The notes under the pieces are model-generated. The model saw only the letters and a program-made list of their open reading frames with translations. It had not been told where the DNA came from and searched no databases. This document shows positions 46,231-55,814 of a DNA stretch of 64,000 nucleotides, in pieces (within the stretch, counting starts at the first letter, position 1; each line of letters begins with the position of its first letter). Source of the stretch: Prionace glauca (lineage: Eukaryota; Chordata; Chondrichthyes; Carcharhiniformes; Carcharhinidae); contig CM075760.1 in NCBI GenBank assembly GCA_037974335.1, positions 10,869,100 to 10,933,099 of the forward strand, given 5' to 3'. Both the position numbers and the translations under genes were made by a program.

Positions 46231-47073
46231 TCAATTGTGAACTTGCTGGTGTCTCCGCAGACTGGATGACTGAGTGAATCCCTTCCCACACACACAGCAG
46301 ATGAACGGTCTCTCCCCAGTGTGAACTCGCTGGTGTTGCTGCAGATTGGATGAGGTTTTGAACGTCTTTGTGCAGAGAGAGCAGCTGAACAGTCTCTCCT
46401 CAGTGTGAGTGCGCTGGTGGAGCATCAGATCCCGAGAACGTTTGAAATCACGCCCACAATCAGAGCATTTAAAGGGTCTCTCCTGGGTGTGAGTGAGATT
46501 GTGGCTCCGCAGGCTGGATGAATGAGTGAATCCTTTCCCACACACAGAGCAGGTGAATGGTCTCTCTCTGGTGTGAATTCTCTGGTGCTCCTGCAGGTGG
46601 GATGACGTCCTAAATCTCTTTGTGCAGTGAGAGCAGCTGAACGGTCTCTCCCCAGTGTGAATGCGCTGATGAATCATCAGTTCCCGAGAGCTTTTGAAAC
46701 CACTCTCACAGTCAGTGCATTTAAAGGGTCTCTCATTGCTGTGAGTGATTTTGTGTTTCGACAGGTTGGATAAATGCGTAAATCCTTTCCCGCACTCTGC
46801 GCAGGTGAATGGTCTCTCTCCAGTGTGAACGCGCTGGTGTCTCTGCAGACTGGGTAAATTAGTGAATCCATCCCCACACTCAAAGCAGATGAACGCTCTT
46901 TCTCCAGTGTGAACCAGTCGATGTCGCTGCAGATGAGATAACCGAGTGAACCCCTTCCCACACACAGAGCAGGTGTATGGCTTCTCTCCAGTGTGAACAC
47001 GTTGATGAGTTTGCAGCTCAGAGGGGCTTTTGCAACCCTTCCCACAGTCCCCACATTTCCACGGTTTCTCCAT
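46231..47073 (-). CDS. ZNF-7: C2H2 zinc-finger protein, 10 fingers
   Basis: This intact minus-strand frame of 280 residues runs from the ATG at 47073 to a stop at 46231. It begins [23 protein letters not shown]. The array has two tandem three-finger blocks of 84 residues: KCTDCESGF, SCSHCTKRF and TCSVCGKGF, then KCSDCGRDF, SCSLCTKTF and ICCVCGKGF. So three fingers were duplicated as a unit. Linkers within the blocks vary (SNERPF, TRERPF, TQERPF). All ten fingers keep their ligands. The acceptor (TTTTACAG) is near 47572; the intron holds a Penelope palindrome. Promoter P7 is 1.2 kb upstream. A decayed relative lies at 12.5-13.5 kb. It is probably functional; no effector domain is seen. Confidence 0.88.
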   Translation of the reverse strand: MEKPWKCGDCGKGCKSPSELQTHQRVHTGEKPYTCSVCGKGFTRLSHLQRHRLVHTGERAFICFECGDGFTNLPSLQRHQRVHTGERPFTCAECGKGFTHLSNLSKHKITHSNERPFKCTDCESGFKSSRELMIHQRIHTGERPFSCSHCTKRFRTSSHLQEHQRIHTRERPFTCSVCGKGFTHSSSLRSHNLTHTQERPFKCSDCGRDFKRSRDLMLHQRTHTEERLFSCSLCTKTFKTSSNLQQHQRVHTGERPFICCVCGKGFTQSSSLRRHQQVHN

Positions 47074-47215
47074 GTTGGAGGTGTCCTTATGTTGCTCCAG
47101 GTTTGACGATAGGTTGAAGTCTCACACATATCAAGATTATGACGCCCTGCTGTTTTGGTGCAACATTTTTTATGGCTGTGTAACTGAGAAGCTCTTTCCA
47201 CAGTCAATGCATGGG

Positions 47216-47398
47216 AGTGTGAGGACGGGGCGGGGGGGGGAGAAGGCGGGGATGGGTGAGTGTGTGTGGAGAGGGGGGAGTGTGTGTGTGTTGGGGGGGA
47301 AGTGTGTGGGTGTGTGTGAGTGTGTGTGGGGGAGTGTGCGTGTGTGTGTGTGGGGGAGCGTGAGTCTGTGGGAGTGTGTATGTGCGTGTGTGCTGTAC
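47216..47398 (+). repeat. G-rich (TG/GGGG) microsatellite in ZNF-7 leader exon
   Basis: Runs of GGGG alternate with GTGTGTG. On the transcribed minus strand this becomes a CA/C-rich stretch about 140-320 nt upstream of the ZNF-7 ATG, inside the last exon. Open frames here are artefacts. Confidence 0.85.
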
Positions 47399-47811
47399 CA
47401 GTCATACTGATGTTTCAAGAATGCAAAAGCAGACAGAACAGAGAAACATTTCTCTTTCTGGATTCAAAGGCCAAGAGCATTCAGGTCCCGATGAATTGAG
47501 TGACTCTGTCAGATGCTGACGTGATGTTTGATTTGAGATTTCTGTCTGTAAATTCCTCACCTTCTGATATCCTGTAAAAGGAATTTACAAAATACATCAC
47601 TTTCAATACAGCACTGAAATTCAGAACAGACAATTCTAGTTTCTATGGAATATTCTTTCCTCTCTCATTCCCCAAAAGCTGTAAATCTCCATTCCACACA
47701 CTCTCCCTCCATTCTCACTCTGCTGTGTCTAATATTCACCCTCCCAATTCTTCTGAAGATGCTGATCGAGGCTGATTGACAGATTCATGCTCCCTGCTGC
47801 CTGTCCTGGAC

Positions 47812-48560
47812 ACAGTAAAAAGTCTGACAACACCAGGTTTTAGTCCAACCGATTTATTTGATAATAGACTCACAAGCTTTCAGGGTTAGTCCCTTCGTCA
47901 GGTGAATGGAGAGTTCTGGCCTCAGACAGAGCATATAAAGCACAGACAGTTTAGAGATTACTGATTAGAATGCAAATCCTTACACTTAACCTGCTGTTCA
48001 AGACCTGAAGTGGCTGACAATGTGAGTGGAAGGAGCACTCATCACAGGTTAAAGAGATGTGTATTGTCTCCAGACAGTACAGTAAGTGGGGTTTTGCAAA
48101 CCCAGGCAAGTCACGGGGGTTACAGATAGTGCGACATGAACCCAAGATCCCTGTTGAGACCATCCTCATGTGTGCGGAACTTGATAGCCAAGTTCCACAC
48201 ACATGAGGACGGTCTCAACAGGGATCTTGCCTGGGTTTGCAAAACCCCACTTACTGTACTGTCTGGAGACAATACACATCTCTTTAACCTGTGATGAATG
48301 CTCCTTCCACTCACATTGTCAGACACTTCAGGTCTGGAACAGCAGGTTCGGTGTAAGGATTCGCATTCTAATCAGTAATCTCTAAACTGTCTGTGCTTTA
48401 TATGCTCTGTCTGAGGCCAGAACTCTCCATTCACCTGATGAAGGGACTAACCTCGCAAGCTTGTGAGTCTATTATCAAATAAATCGGTTGGACTAAAACC
48501 TGGTGTTGTCAGACTTTTTACTGTGTTTACGCCAGTCCAACGCCGGCATACCCACATCGT
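47812..48560. repeat. Penelope-like palindrome (two 3' ends head-to-head)
   Basis: The left arm (47812-48182, minus) and right arm (48183-48560, plus) are near mirror copies of the same 370-bp Penelope 3' end. Shared words are CCAACCGATTTATTTGATAA on the left and its reverse complement on the right near 48474. The centre is near 48183, with almost no spacer. It lies in the ZNF-7 intron. Confidence 0.8.
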
Positions 48561-48759
48561 GAGGCCTGTTCTGGACACAGAGAGCTGATAATCTTCAAGC
48601 TGACAGCCACGTTTTACATTGGACATAAATGAACAGCCTGATGATGTGTGTAATACACTGTATTACCTGGTTACAGATACATGAAGAATGTGAGGGTGAA
48701 TTTTAGTCAGCGAGTGTGACCTGGAAGTTCAAAATTGAAGCCCAAAATCAAAATGTAAA

Positions 48760-49325
48760 GAGGGAGAAAAGCAAGTGTTTTACTCACAGATGGTGGAGAC
48801 AGGAAGAAGCTTGAGTCTGAAGCTCAATCTTCATTCAGAGAGAGAGCAGCAGCAATTTTGCTGGGCACATTGTCCAACTCCGCATTCAGACAATGAGGGA
48901 GCTCTGATTGGCTGGAGGACCAGAGCCCTTCCGGTCCTCCAACTCTTTCCATTGGTCAACCTCAGCATGAGGGTCAGGGGGCGGGCACTCCTCTGCACAT
49001 GCGCAGCGTCCCCTCTCCCTTCGACTTGCGCAGCCCCGGGGGGAGGGGGCCACAACCGAGCGGCTTCCTGCTCTGGCCGGAGCCGCCAGTCGCTTGTCTG
49101 GAAATCTTGCCTGGAGGAGGGGCAGGGGGAGGGGAACAATGGGTGGGGGCGGGGCTCCCGGGTCCGGCCTGCGACTGGAACCCGGAGACGTCATCGCGGA
49201 GCAGAGTGATTCCTATTGGCAGGGTTCCATTGTGATGTCACAATGCGGAAGTCCACAAATGTGTTTCAGAGTGAAACTTCCTCCTCTGTGCAACATCTGG
49301 GAGGAAATCAATGTCTCCCCCTTTC
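48760..49325. promoter_or_regulatory. bidirectional ZNF promoter (P7)
   Basis: This is a close paralogue of P3 in the same orientation. The minus-strand first exon ends at 48788 (plus-strand TTTACTCAC). The cluster palindrome is at 48914-48940, with ATTGG at 48907 and 48951. CATGCGCAGCG lies near 48998, GGGGAACAATGGGTGGGGGC near 49132, and the CTGTGCAACATCTGGGAGG block near 49283. It lies between ZNF-7 (minus) and ZNF-8 (plus). Confidence 0.78.
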
Positions 49326-49394
49326 CATTTCTTGTTTATTTGGTTTGGCCTTAAAAGAGTTTGATCCATGGCCTCATGTGCTGTGGTGTTTCAA

Positions 49395-49994
49395 AATCTA
49401 CATTGAATACAAGAGTTGGGATGTCTTGTTGAAGTTGTACAAGACCACACTTGGAGTACTGTGGAGTTCTGTTCATCCTATTATAGAAAGGATATTATTA
49501 AACTAGAAAGAGTGCAGAAAAGATTTACTAGGATTCCAACGGGACTTGATGGATTGAGTTATAAGGAGAGGCTGGATAGACTGTGACTTTTTTCTCTGGA
49601 GTGTAGGAGGCTGAGGGGTGATCTTATCGAGGTCTATAAAATAATGAGGGGCACAGATCAGCGAGATAGTGAATATCTTTTCCCAAAGGTCGGGGAGTCT
49701 AAAACTAGAGGGCATAGCTTTAAGGTGAGAGGGGAAATACAAAAGTGTCCAGAAAGGCAATTTTTTCACACAGAGGGTGGTGAGTGTCTGGAACAAGCTG
49801 CCAGAGGCAGTAGTAGAGGGGGGTACAATTTTGTCCATTAAAAAGCATTTAGACAGTTACATAGGAGAGGATGGCTATAGAGGGATATGGGCCAAACGTG
49901 GGCAATTGGGATTAATTTAGTGGTTTAAAAAAAGGGGCTGCATTGAGAAGTTAGATCGAAAGGCCTGTTTCCATGCTGTAAACCTCTATGACTC
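49395..49994 (+). mobile_element. CR1-like LINE 3' part, subfamily H
   Basis: In sense: YKSWDVLLKLYKTTLGVLW-like, a KLERVQKRFTRIPT-like piece, a DLIEVYKIMRGTDQRDSEYL-like piece with FPKVGESKTRGHSFKV, and FFHTEGGECLEQAARGSS. The tail ends GTAAACCTCTATGACT. It has a few frame breaks and lies in the ZNF-8 intron. Confidence 0.75.
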
Positions 49995-50029
49995 AATTAC
50001 ATACTTTTTACTTGTTGTGAGATTTCCTG

Positions 50030-50290
50030 CCTCTACCACCTTTCCTCCGTTTCTCTCTCCATGGACTCTGACCAGAATTCTCTGGCCATTCATGCCGGTA
50101 GGATTCTGCATTCCTGCTGGCAGCACACACCTCCGCCCGTGGGTTTTCTGCTGGTGTGGGGTGATGTTAATGGGAATTCCCATGGGGAGCAGTTGATCAG
50201 AGAGTCCTGCTGCTAGCAAACATCACATCACTTCCCATCAGCGGGAAACACACTGCTGGGAGGCCGGAGAATCTTACCCACTGTCTGACC
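50030..50290. repeat. unclassified repeat-like block
   Basis: CCATTCATGCCGGTAGGATT and GGCCGGAGAATCTTACCC have the feel of a dispersed shark repeat, but I cannot place it. Confidence 0.3.
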
Positions 50291-50544
50291 TGTGAGTATT
50301 TCCAGCATTTTCTGTGTTTATTTCAGATATCCCACAGCTGCTCTATTTTGCTATTATTTTATTGGAGGCATTGCTCACAGAACCAACTTTAGAAACACGA
50401 TTGACTAATTTTTTTAATCCACAGATGCTCTGGTCCGCCTTGTTGTCCAACGAGGGGGATACACACGGTGGGTCGTGCGTGGGCTGCTCTTGGATGTTGC
50501 TTCGAGAGTTGCCTAGTGCTTCATGTCGTTAGCGTACACTTAAA

Positions 50545-50895
50545 CTGATGGGCAACATGACGGCTCAGTGACTATCACTGTTTGTTGTGCAGATACATGG
50601 ATTTGGGCCAGTATCTGTGGGAGTTTGCGCATTCTCCCCGTGCTTGGATGGGTTATCTCCGGGAGCTCAGGTTTCCTCCCACACCCCAAAAAACGTGCAC
50701 TTAGGCTGATTGGCAGTAACACATTGTCCCTAAATTAGTCTCCCCTCAATCTGGTTATAATTTCTTTATTGTGGAGTCCAATTGGCGTAGACAAAGGTCA
50801 TAGGGAGAAGAGGGCACTCACAATGTTAAAATGGTGGCACAGGCTCGTTGGGCCGAAGGGCCGGTTTCCCAGGCTGTGTTGTTCTCTGTTCTTTG
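50545..50895 (+). mobile_element. SINE fragment followed by a LINE tail
   Basis: SINE body words (GCATTCTCCCCGTGCTTGGA, CAGGTTTCCTCCCACACC) run to about 50735. A sense LINE tail with GGGCCGAAGGGCCGGTTTCC follows to 50895, then a dispersed repeat at 50905-51000. Confidence 0.6.
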
Positions 50896-51436
50896 TAATT
50901 ATGAAACAAAATGCTGGAAAATCTCAACAGGTCAGACAGCATCTGTGGGGATGGAACCAAAGTCTGAAACATTGACTCTGTTCTCTCTCACAGATCAGCT
51001 CCTGTGATCCTTGGGTGGAGTTTGAGGGATTGGAAGATTCTGTTAAGGTCCTGGTTAGTTGTGAGTAAATAAAATCCCTATTCTTCACTTCCTGCCTCTT
51101 TCTCTCTCCTCCCATGTATCCAATAGTCATGTGTAGACCCACCTCCCTTCCCTGAAGGGTGTTGCTGAGCCAGTTGGGTTTTTGTGGAGATTGAGCAGTT
51201 TTCATGATCACTTTTTCCTCCTGCTGGCCCCACAAATTTACCACATTCATTCAGCTCACATTCACAGGCTGCTTTTGTGTTTGTGTGAACTCTCTCTCAC
51301 TCCCTTTTTTTCTTTTTTTAAAATCACAGGATTGAGGAGGAGGGGGATTGACAATCGGGAATCTCGAATCAAACATCACACCAGAATCTGAGAATCATCC
51401 AGTTTGTCATAACCTGAATATCACAGGACTTCCAAC

Positions 51437-53335
51437 ATGGAAGGAAACAGTCCCATTCTCAGCGGGGAGAAACGGTACACGTGTTCTGTGTGTGGACAAA
51501 GATTCAGCCAATCATCTGGCCTTTTGAAACATCAGCGAGCTCACACTGGAGACAGGCTGTTCATTTGCAGTGTTTGTGGGAAAGGATTTACTCGATCATT
51601 CACCCTTCTCAGACACCAACGAGTTCACACTGGGGAGAGGCCGTTTACCTGCTCTGTGTGTGGAAAGGAATTCACTCAGTTATCCTGCCTGCTGACACAC
51701 CAACACACTCACACTGGGGAGAGGCTCTTCACCTGCTCTGAATGTGGGAAGGGATTCATTAATTCAACCAATTTACAGACACACCAGCGTGTTCACACTG
51801 GAGAGAGGCCTTTCACCTGCCCTGCGTGTGGCAACGGATTCACAAATTCATCCAACCTGCAGAGACACCAGCGAGTTCACACTGGGGACACCCCGTTCAC
51901 CTGCTCTGTGTGTAGAAAGGAATTCACTCAGTTATCCCATCTGCAGAGACACCAGCGAGTTCACACTGGGGAGAGGCCATTTACCTGTTCTGATTGTAGA
52001 AAGGAATTCACTCAGTTATCTCATCTGCAGAGACACCAGCGAGTTCATACGGGGGAGAGACCATTCACCTGCTCCGAGTGTGGGAAGGGATTCACTCAGG
52101 CAAATTACCTGCTCAGACACAAACGGGTTCACACTGGGGAGAGACCATTTACCTGCTCTGTGTGTGGAAAGGGATTCACTCAATCAAATGACCTGCTCAG
52201 ACACCATTGGGCGCACACTGGGGAGAGACCATTTATCTGCTCTGAGTGTGGGAAGGGATTCACTCGGTCATCCCACCTATTGGATCACCAGAGAATTCAC
52301 ACTGAGGAGAGACCATTTATCTGCTCTGAGTGTGGGAAGGGATTCACTACCTTATCCAGCTGGGAGGGGCACAAGCGAGTTCACACTGAGGCAAGAACTT
52401 TGAGCTGCACCGAGTCTGGGAAGGGAGTCACAGTCTCACCCAGTCAGCAGGGACACCGGAGAGTTCAGCCTGAGGACGGTCCGGTTCCCCGCCCCGAGTC
52501 TGGGAAGGGATTCATTCCGTTCTCTAACCTGCTGACAGACGAACGAGGCGAGACTGATGAAAGACCTTTTACATGTCCAGACGGAGGGACTTGTTTTCAG
52601 AGTTCTGTGGAATCGGGGTCCCATCAACACGGTCACACTGACGAGAGACTATTCAGCTGCTCTCACTGTGGGGCTGCGTTCACACGATCGTCTGACCTCA
52701 CTGAACACCAATGCACACACTCTGGGGAAAAGCTCCTCACTTTCCCCAAACGTGGAAAGGGATTCACTCGGTCATCCAACCTGCTGACACACCAGCAAGG
52801 TCGCAGTGTGAAGAGGGGGTTCACTTGTCCCGAGTGTGGGAAGGGATTTACTCAGTCAACCAACCTGCTGAGACACCAGCAAGGTCGCAGTGTGAAGAGG
52901 GGGTTCACTTGTCCCGAGTGTGGGAAGGGATTTACTCAGTCAACCAACCTGCTGAGACACCAGCGGGTTCACACCGGGGAGAGGCCCTTCCTCTGTTCCG
53001 AGTGTGGGAAGAGTTTTATTAATTCCACTAACCTGCTGCGGCACCAGCGAGTTCACACTGAGGAGAGACCATTCATGTGCTCTGAGTGTGGGAAGAGATT
53101 CACTCAGTTACCACATCTACAGAGACACCAGCGAGTTCACACAGGGGAGAAGCCGTTCGCCTGCACTGTGTGTGAGAAGGGATTCGCTCAGTTATCGCAC
53201 CTGGTAAGACACCAGCGAGTTCACACCGGGGAGAAACCATTCACCTGCTCCCAGTGTGGGAGGGAATTCACCCAGTCAAATGACTTGCTGAGACACCAGA
53301 GAGTTCACACTGAGGAGAGACCCTTCATGTGCTGA
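51437..53335 (+). CDS. ZNF-8: large C2H2 zinc-finger protein, about 22 finger units
   Basis: The ATG at 51437 (CAACATGGAAGG) opens MEGNSPILSGEKRYTC; the frame of 632 residues holds 22 finger-length units. Fingers 1-11, 15 and 18-22 keep all ligands. Units 12-14, 16 and 17 have lost Cys or His residues (for example CTESGKG, RPESGKG, CPDGGTC, FPKRGKG, and HQQGR in place of HQRVH), giving an array with a dead middle. Units 17 and 18 come from an exact 84-bp duplication (52793-52876 and 52877-52960), a very young finger gain. The frame ends ERPFMC-stop in the next finger, where other copies read on. Decayed fingers continue to 53720, so the C-terminus is truncated by a small deletion. The acceptor (AAATCACAG) ends near 51329. 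P7 is about 2.1 kb upstream. No effector domain is seen. Confidence 0.83.
   Translation: MEGNSPILSGEKRYTCSVCGQRFSQSSGLLKHQRAHTGDRLFICSVCGKGFTRSFTLLRHQRVHTGERPFTCSVCGKEFTQLSCLLTHQHTHTGERLFTCSECGKGFINSTNLQTHQRVHTGERPFTCPACGNGFTNSSNLQRHQRVHTGDTPFTCSVCRKEFTQLSHLQRHQRVHTGERPFTCSDCRKEFTQLSHLQRHQRVHTGERPFTCSECGKGFTQANYLLRHKRVHTGERPFTCSVCGKGFTQSNDLLRHHWAHTGERPFICSECGKGFTRSSHLLDHQRIHTEERPFICSECGKGFTTLSSWEGHKRVHTEARTLSCTESGKGVTVSPSQQGHRRVQPEDGPVPRPESGKGFIPFSNLLTDERGETDERPFTCPDGGTCFQSSVESGSHQHGHTDERLFSCSHCGAAFTRSSDLTEHQCTHSGEKLLTFPKRGKGFTRSSNLLTHQQGRSVKRGFTCPECGKGFTQSTNLLRHQQGRSVKRGFTCPECGKGFTQSTNLLRHQRVHTGERPFLCSECGKSFINSTNLLRHQRVHTEERPFMCSECGKRFTQLPHLQRHQRVHTGEKPFACTVCEKGFAQLSHLVRHQRVHTGEKPFTCSQCGREFTQSNDLLRHQRVHTEERPFMC
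52793..52960 (+). repeat. perfect 84-bp tandem duplication (one finger)
   Basis: Two identical copies start CAGCAAGGTCGCAGTGTGAA and end CTGCTGAGACAC, one finger plus linker each. Identity with no change shows a recent event. Confidence 0.95.
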
Positions 53336-53722
53336 CTATGGGAAGAGATTCACTCAGTTATCCAGTCTGCTGAAACACCAGAGAGTTCACACTAGGGGGA
53401 GGTCCACCTGCTCTACATGAGAAAACAGATCCTCTCAGTCATCCTGCCTCCTTCGATCACCAGTAATTTCACATTGGGAAAAACCCTTTAAATGTCGGGA
53501 CTGTGGGAAATACAATAAATGTTCCTGGGAACTGTAACTTCTACATGTTCATACTGATGAGATACCGTTCAGGTGCTCTCACTGCAGATGCACCCAGGAA
53601 ATAATTTTAACTCACTGTACCTAGAAATTTCACAGTGTGGACAGCCTCCACCTGCCCTGAATGTTGGAAGGAATTTGCTTATTTATCCCATGTGCTGAGA
53701 TACCAGTGAGTTCACAATTAAC
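53336..53722 (+). pseudogene. decayed 3' fingers of ZNF-8
   Basis: Remnants in changing frames follow: [17 protein letters not shown], a KCRDCGKYNKC-like finger, a RCSHCRC-like finger and a last HVLRYQ-like end. They match the KCPDC and RCSHC order of ZNF-3's tail. The original gene had about 26 finger units. Confidence 0.7.
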
Positions 53723-53749
53723 TACAGTGATCAGATTTTGCTGTTAATC

Positions 53750-54090
53750 ATGTTCAGGATTGAATCATGTTCATTGGGGTCTGTTTCTGCTGATGTCAGT
53801 AAACCCCACCCTAGCTATAGGGGCTGATCATCTTGCTAAAAGTCAAATAAATCAACTTTGCATCAAATAAACTTGTATTCTTTTTACTAACTCCGACGTC
53901 GTCAGGTCTCTCCCCTCCCCTGTCTCCTCCGTCCTCACCTCCAACAATAAGTGTGAGGATTTCATGGAGTTCCTCTGTCACTAAGATTGAGACAATCTGA
54001 TCAGCTGCCTCTGCTGCTTCCTCCCTTCCACTAGCCCATTGGACTGAACGGCTTCCCCTGAACCCCACATCTTCCCCTCGTTTCTTTCTC
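53750..54090 (+). other. ZNF-8 3' flank shared with ZNF-2
   Basis: Shared with 7804-8075; AAATAAATCAAC near 53847 and CAAATAAACTTG near 53866 may serve as polyadenylation signals. A LINE B tail scrap follows at 54165-54247 and another LINE tail at 54515-54600. Confidence 0.6.
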
Positions 54091-54164
54091 ATATCCCTTC
54101 ATGTCCATCTTGTCCGTCAGATCCACCATGTGCTCACAAAGGGCTGGATGGACACCCTCTCTGC

Positions 54165-54247
54165 TGTAAGCCATGATCTTATTGAATGGCGGGGCAGGCT
54201 CGAAGGGCCAGATGGCCTACTCCTGCTCCTATTTCTTATGTTCTTAT
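54165..54247 (+). mobile_element. LINE subfamily B tail scrap
   Basis: Only the last 80 bp of the B tail remain (GATCTTATTGAATGGCGGGG, CCTATTTCTTATGTTCTTAT). Confidence 0.75.
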
Positions 54248-54599
54248 GTAACAATTGGTCATCAACCCCAAATTGCTGATCGCCAAACTTACCCACGTAA
54301 ACTGCTATTGTTCTCACTTTCCAGGTGTTACCCTGACGCTATTAAATATTTGATATGTGAAACTAACAAACAATGGTGTGTGGGTTTGTTACTGACATAT
54401 TGACAGAGGTCAGGATGGACGTGAACTATCATCACACGGTGTGAATGGTCGGAGCTGGAACTTGGGTTTTGTACTCTATAGGGAGGTTGGGGAGGGGAGG
54501 AAGAAAGTGGGGTTAGGGTTATAATCAGATCAGCCACGATCATATTGAACAATGGAATAGCCTCAAAAAGCTGGGTGGCCTGCTCCTAACTCGTATGAG

Positions 54600-55130
54600 A
54601 ATTCTTACAATGCAGGAGGCCATTCTGCCCATCGAATCTGCACCAACCAGGCCTTATCCCCACAACCCCATGCATTGGTATGTCATTAGGTTGCTTAACT
54701 CAGTGAATCCCTTCCCACACTCGGAGCAGAGGAATGACCTCTCTCTAATACTAATCCCCTGACACTAGGCTCAATTTTGAATGGCCAATCAACCTAACCT
54801 GTGCATCTATGGACTGTAGGAGGATTCGCATTCTAATCAGTAATCTCTAAACTGTCTGTGCTTTAAATGCTCTGTCTGAGGCCAGAACTCTCCATTCACC
54901 TGACGAAGAGGCAGTCCCCTCGAAAGCTTGTGAGTATATTATCAAATAAATAGGTTGGACTAAAACCTGGTGTTGTCAGACTTTTTACTGTAGGAGGAAA
55001 CCAGAGCATCCAGAGGAAATGCATGCAGACACGGGGAGAATGTGCAAACTCGATACAGATAATGACCCAAGGCCGGAACTGAACACGGGTCCCTGGTGCT
55101 GTGAGACAGTAATCCTATCCACTGTGATGC
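54600..55130 (-). repeat. antisense SINE split by a Penelope 3' end, with a finger scrap
   Basis: SINE body 54600-54828 and 54990-55130 on the minus strand. The duplicated ACTGTAGGA at 54814-54822 and near 54987 flanks the inserted Penelope piece as a target-site duplication. Near 54695-54750 a minus-strand zinc-finger scrap (AGTGAATCCCTTCCCACACT) replaces part of the SINE body. Confidence 0.7.
54823..54990 (+). mobile_element. Penelope-like 3' end inserted in SINE
   Basis: The last 165 bp of the family in sense (GGATTCGCATTCTAATCAG to GACTTTTTACTGT), 5'-truncated. The short flanking duplication shows a clean insertion. Confidence 0.75.
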
Positions 55131-55254
55131 CCTGTGGCAGGATCTCATCCTCACTTTCCCAGATTCAAACAAAGACTGTCCATCTCTAATGGCAGCCAGA
55201 TTGTCCACAATCCTCTGCGCTGTAGAAACTGTTCTATCTGCCTCAGGCTGGCCG

Positions 55255-55510
55255 GGTGGATGGCACATGCTCAGTCACTGACAGGTCACAATGCCTATGT
55301 GATTGATGGCAGCTCCGGACTAATAGAAAGAGGAGGCGGGGCTGGAGGACTGTACAGGAGCATCTGGTCCTCCAACCAATTGGAGAGAATGAGGGGCGGG
55401 CCTGAGCCTGGGTCTCCCTCATTGGCTGAAACCCTGCACCATTGTGAAACTGCTCTGTGTCTGGCCCAGGAGGAGGTCCTCCCCCCACTCCCCCTCCCCC
55501 ACACACACTG
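55255..55510. promoter_or_regulatory. orphan ZNF-type promoter (P8)
   Basis: It carries the cluster palindrome in variant form at 55344-55373 (GGAGGACT...GGTCCTCC) with CCAAT at 55376. GATTGATGGCAGCTCCGGAC near 55302 matches part of P5, and CACATGCTCAGTCACTGAC near 55264 is a worn CATGCGCAGTG. No ZNF array follows on either strand within 4 kb, so it is a relic at the cluster edge. Confidence 0.6.
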
Positions 55511-55669
55511 GGTGCACGTAGATCAGGAATGTGGGGCTGAAGTGCAAACAAAACATCAACAAAAGGTTTTTATTTAGAAAACTGAGAAGGTGTATATGGC
55601 TGCAACATCGAGTTTCAGATTATGTTCAGTAACAAACTGAAATTATGCAGATTTCCCTCACTAAATGAA

Positions 55670-55740
55670 TGCTTCTGCCTGCTTTTGAAGGAGGACCATT
55701 CACGTGTTAGGCAAACGCGATAACCACTAAATACAGAAAC
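55670..55740 (-). pseudogene. tRNA-Val (AAC)-like pseudogene
   Basis: The minus strand folds as a tRNA. The acceptor stem is GTTTCTG/CAGAAGC (seven pairs with one G-U), with AGTGGTTATCGCG in the D region. The anticodon stem is TTTGC/GTGAA around CTAACAC (anticodon AAC), and the T loop is TTCAAAA. It closely follows vertebrate tRNA-Val(AAC), but it lacks one base in the D loop and one in the T stem, and the B box is weak. A relic is more likely than a working gene; a SINE head is possible. Confidence 0.6.
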
Positions 55741-55814
55741 AAGTGACAAAGACAGCAACAGGTGTGAACCATTCAGATCCTGGAATCCCTTCAACATTGA
55801 CTGATCTATAAAGT

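Noticed and set aside
47170-47418. His/Thr/Pro-rich frames upstream of ZNF-7
   Set aside because: They come from the G-rich microsatellite in the leader exon.
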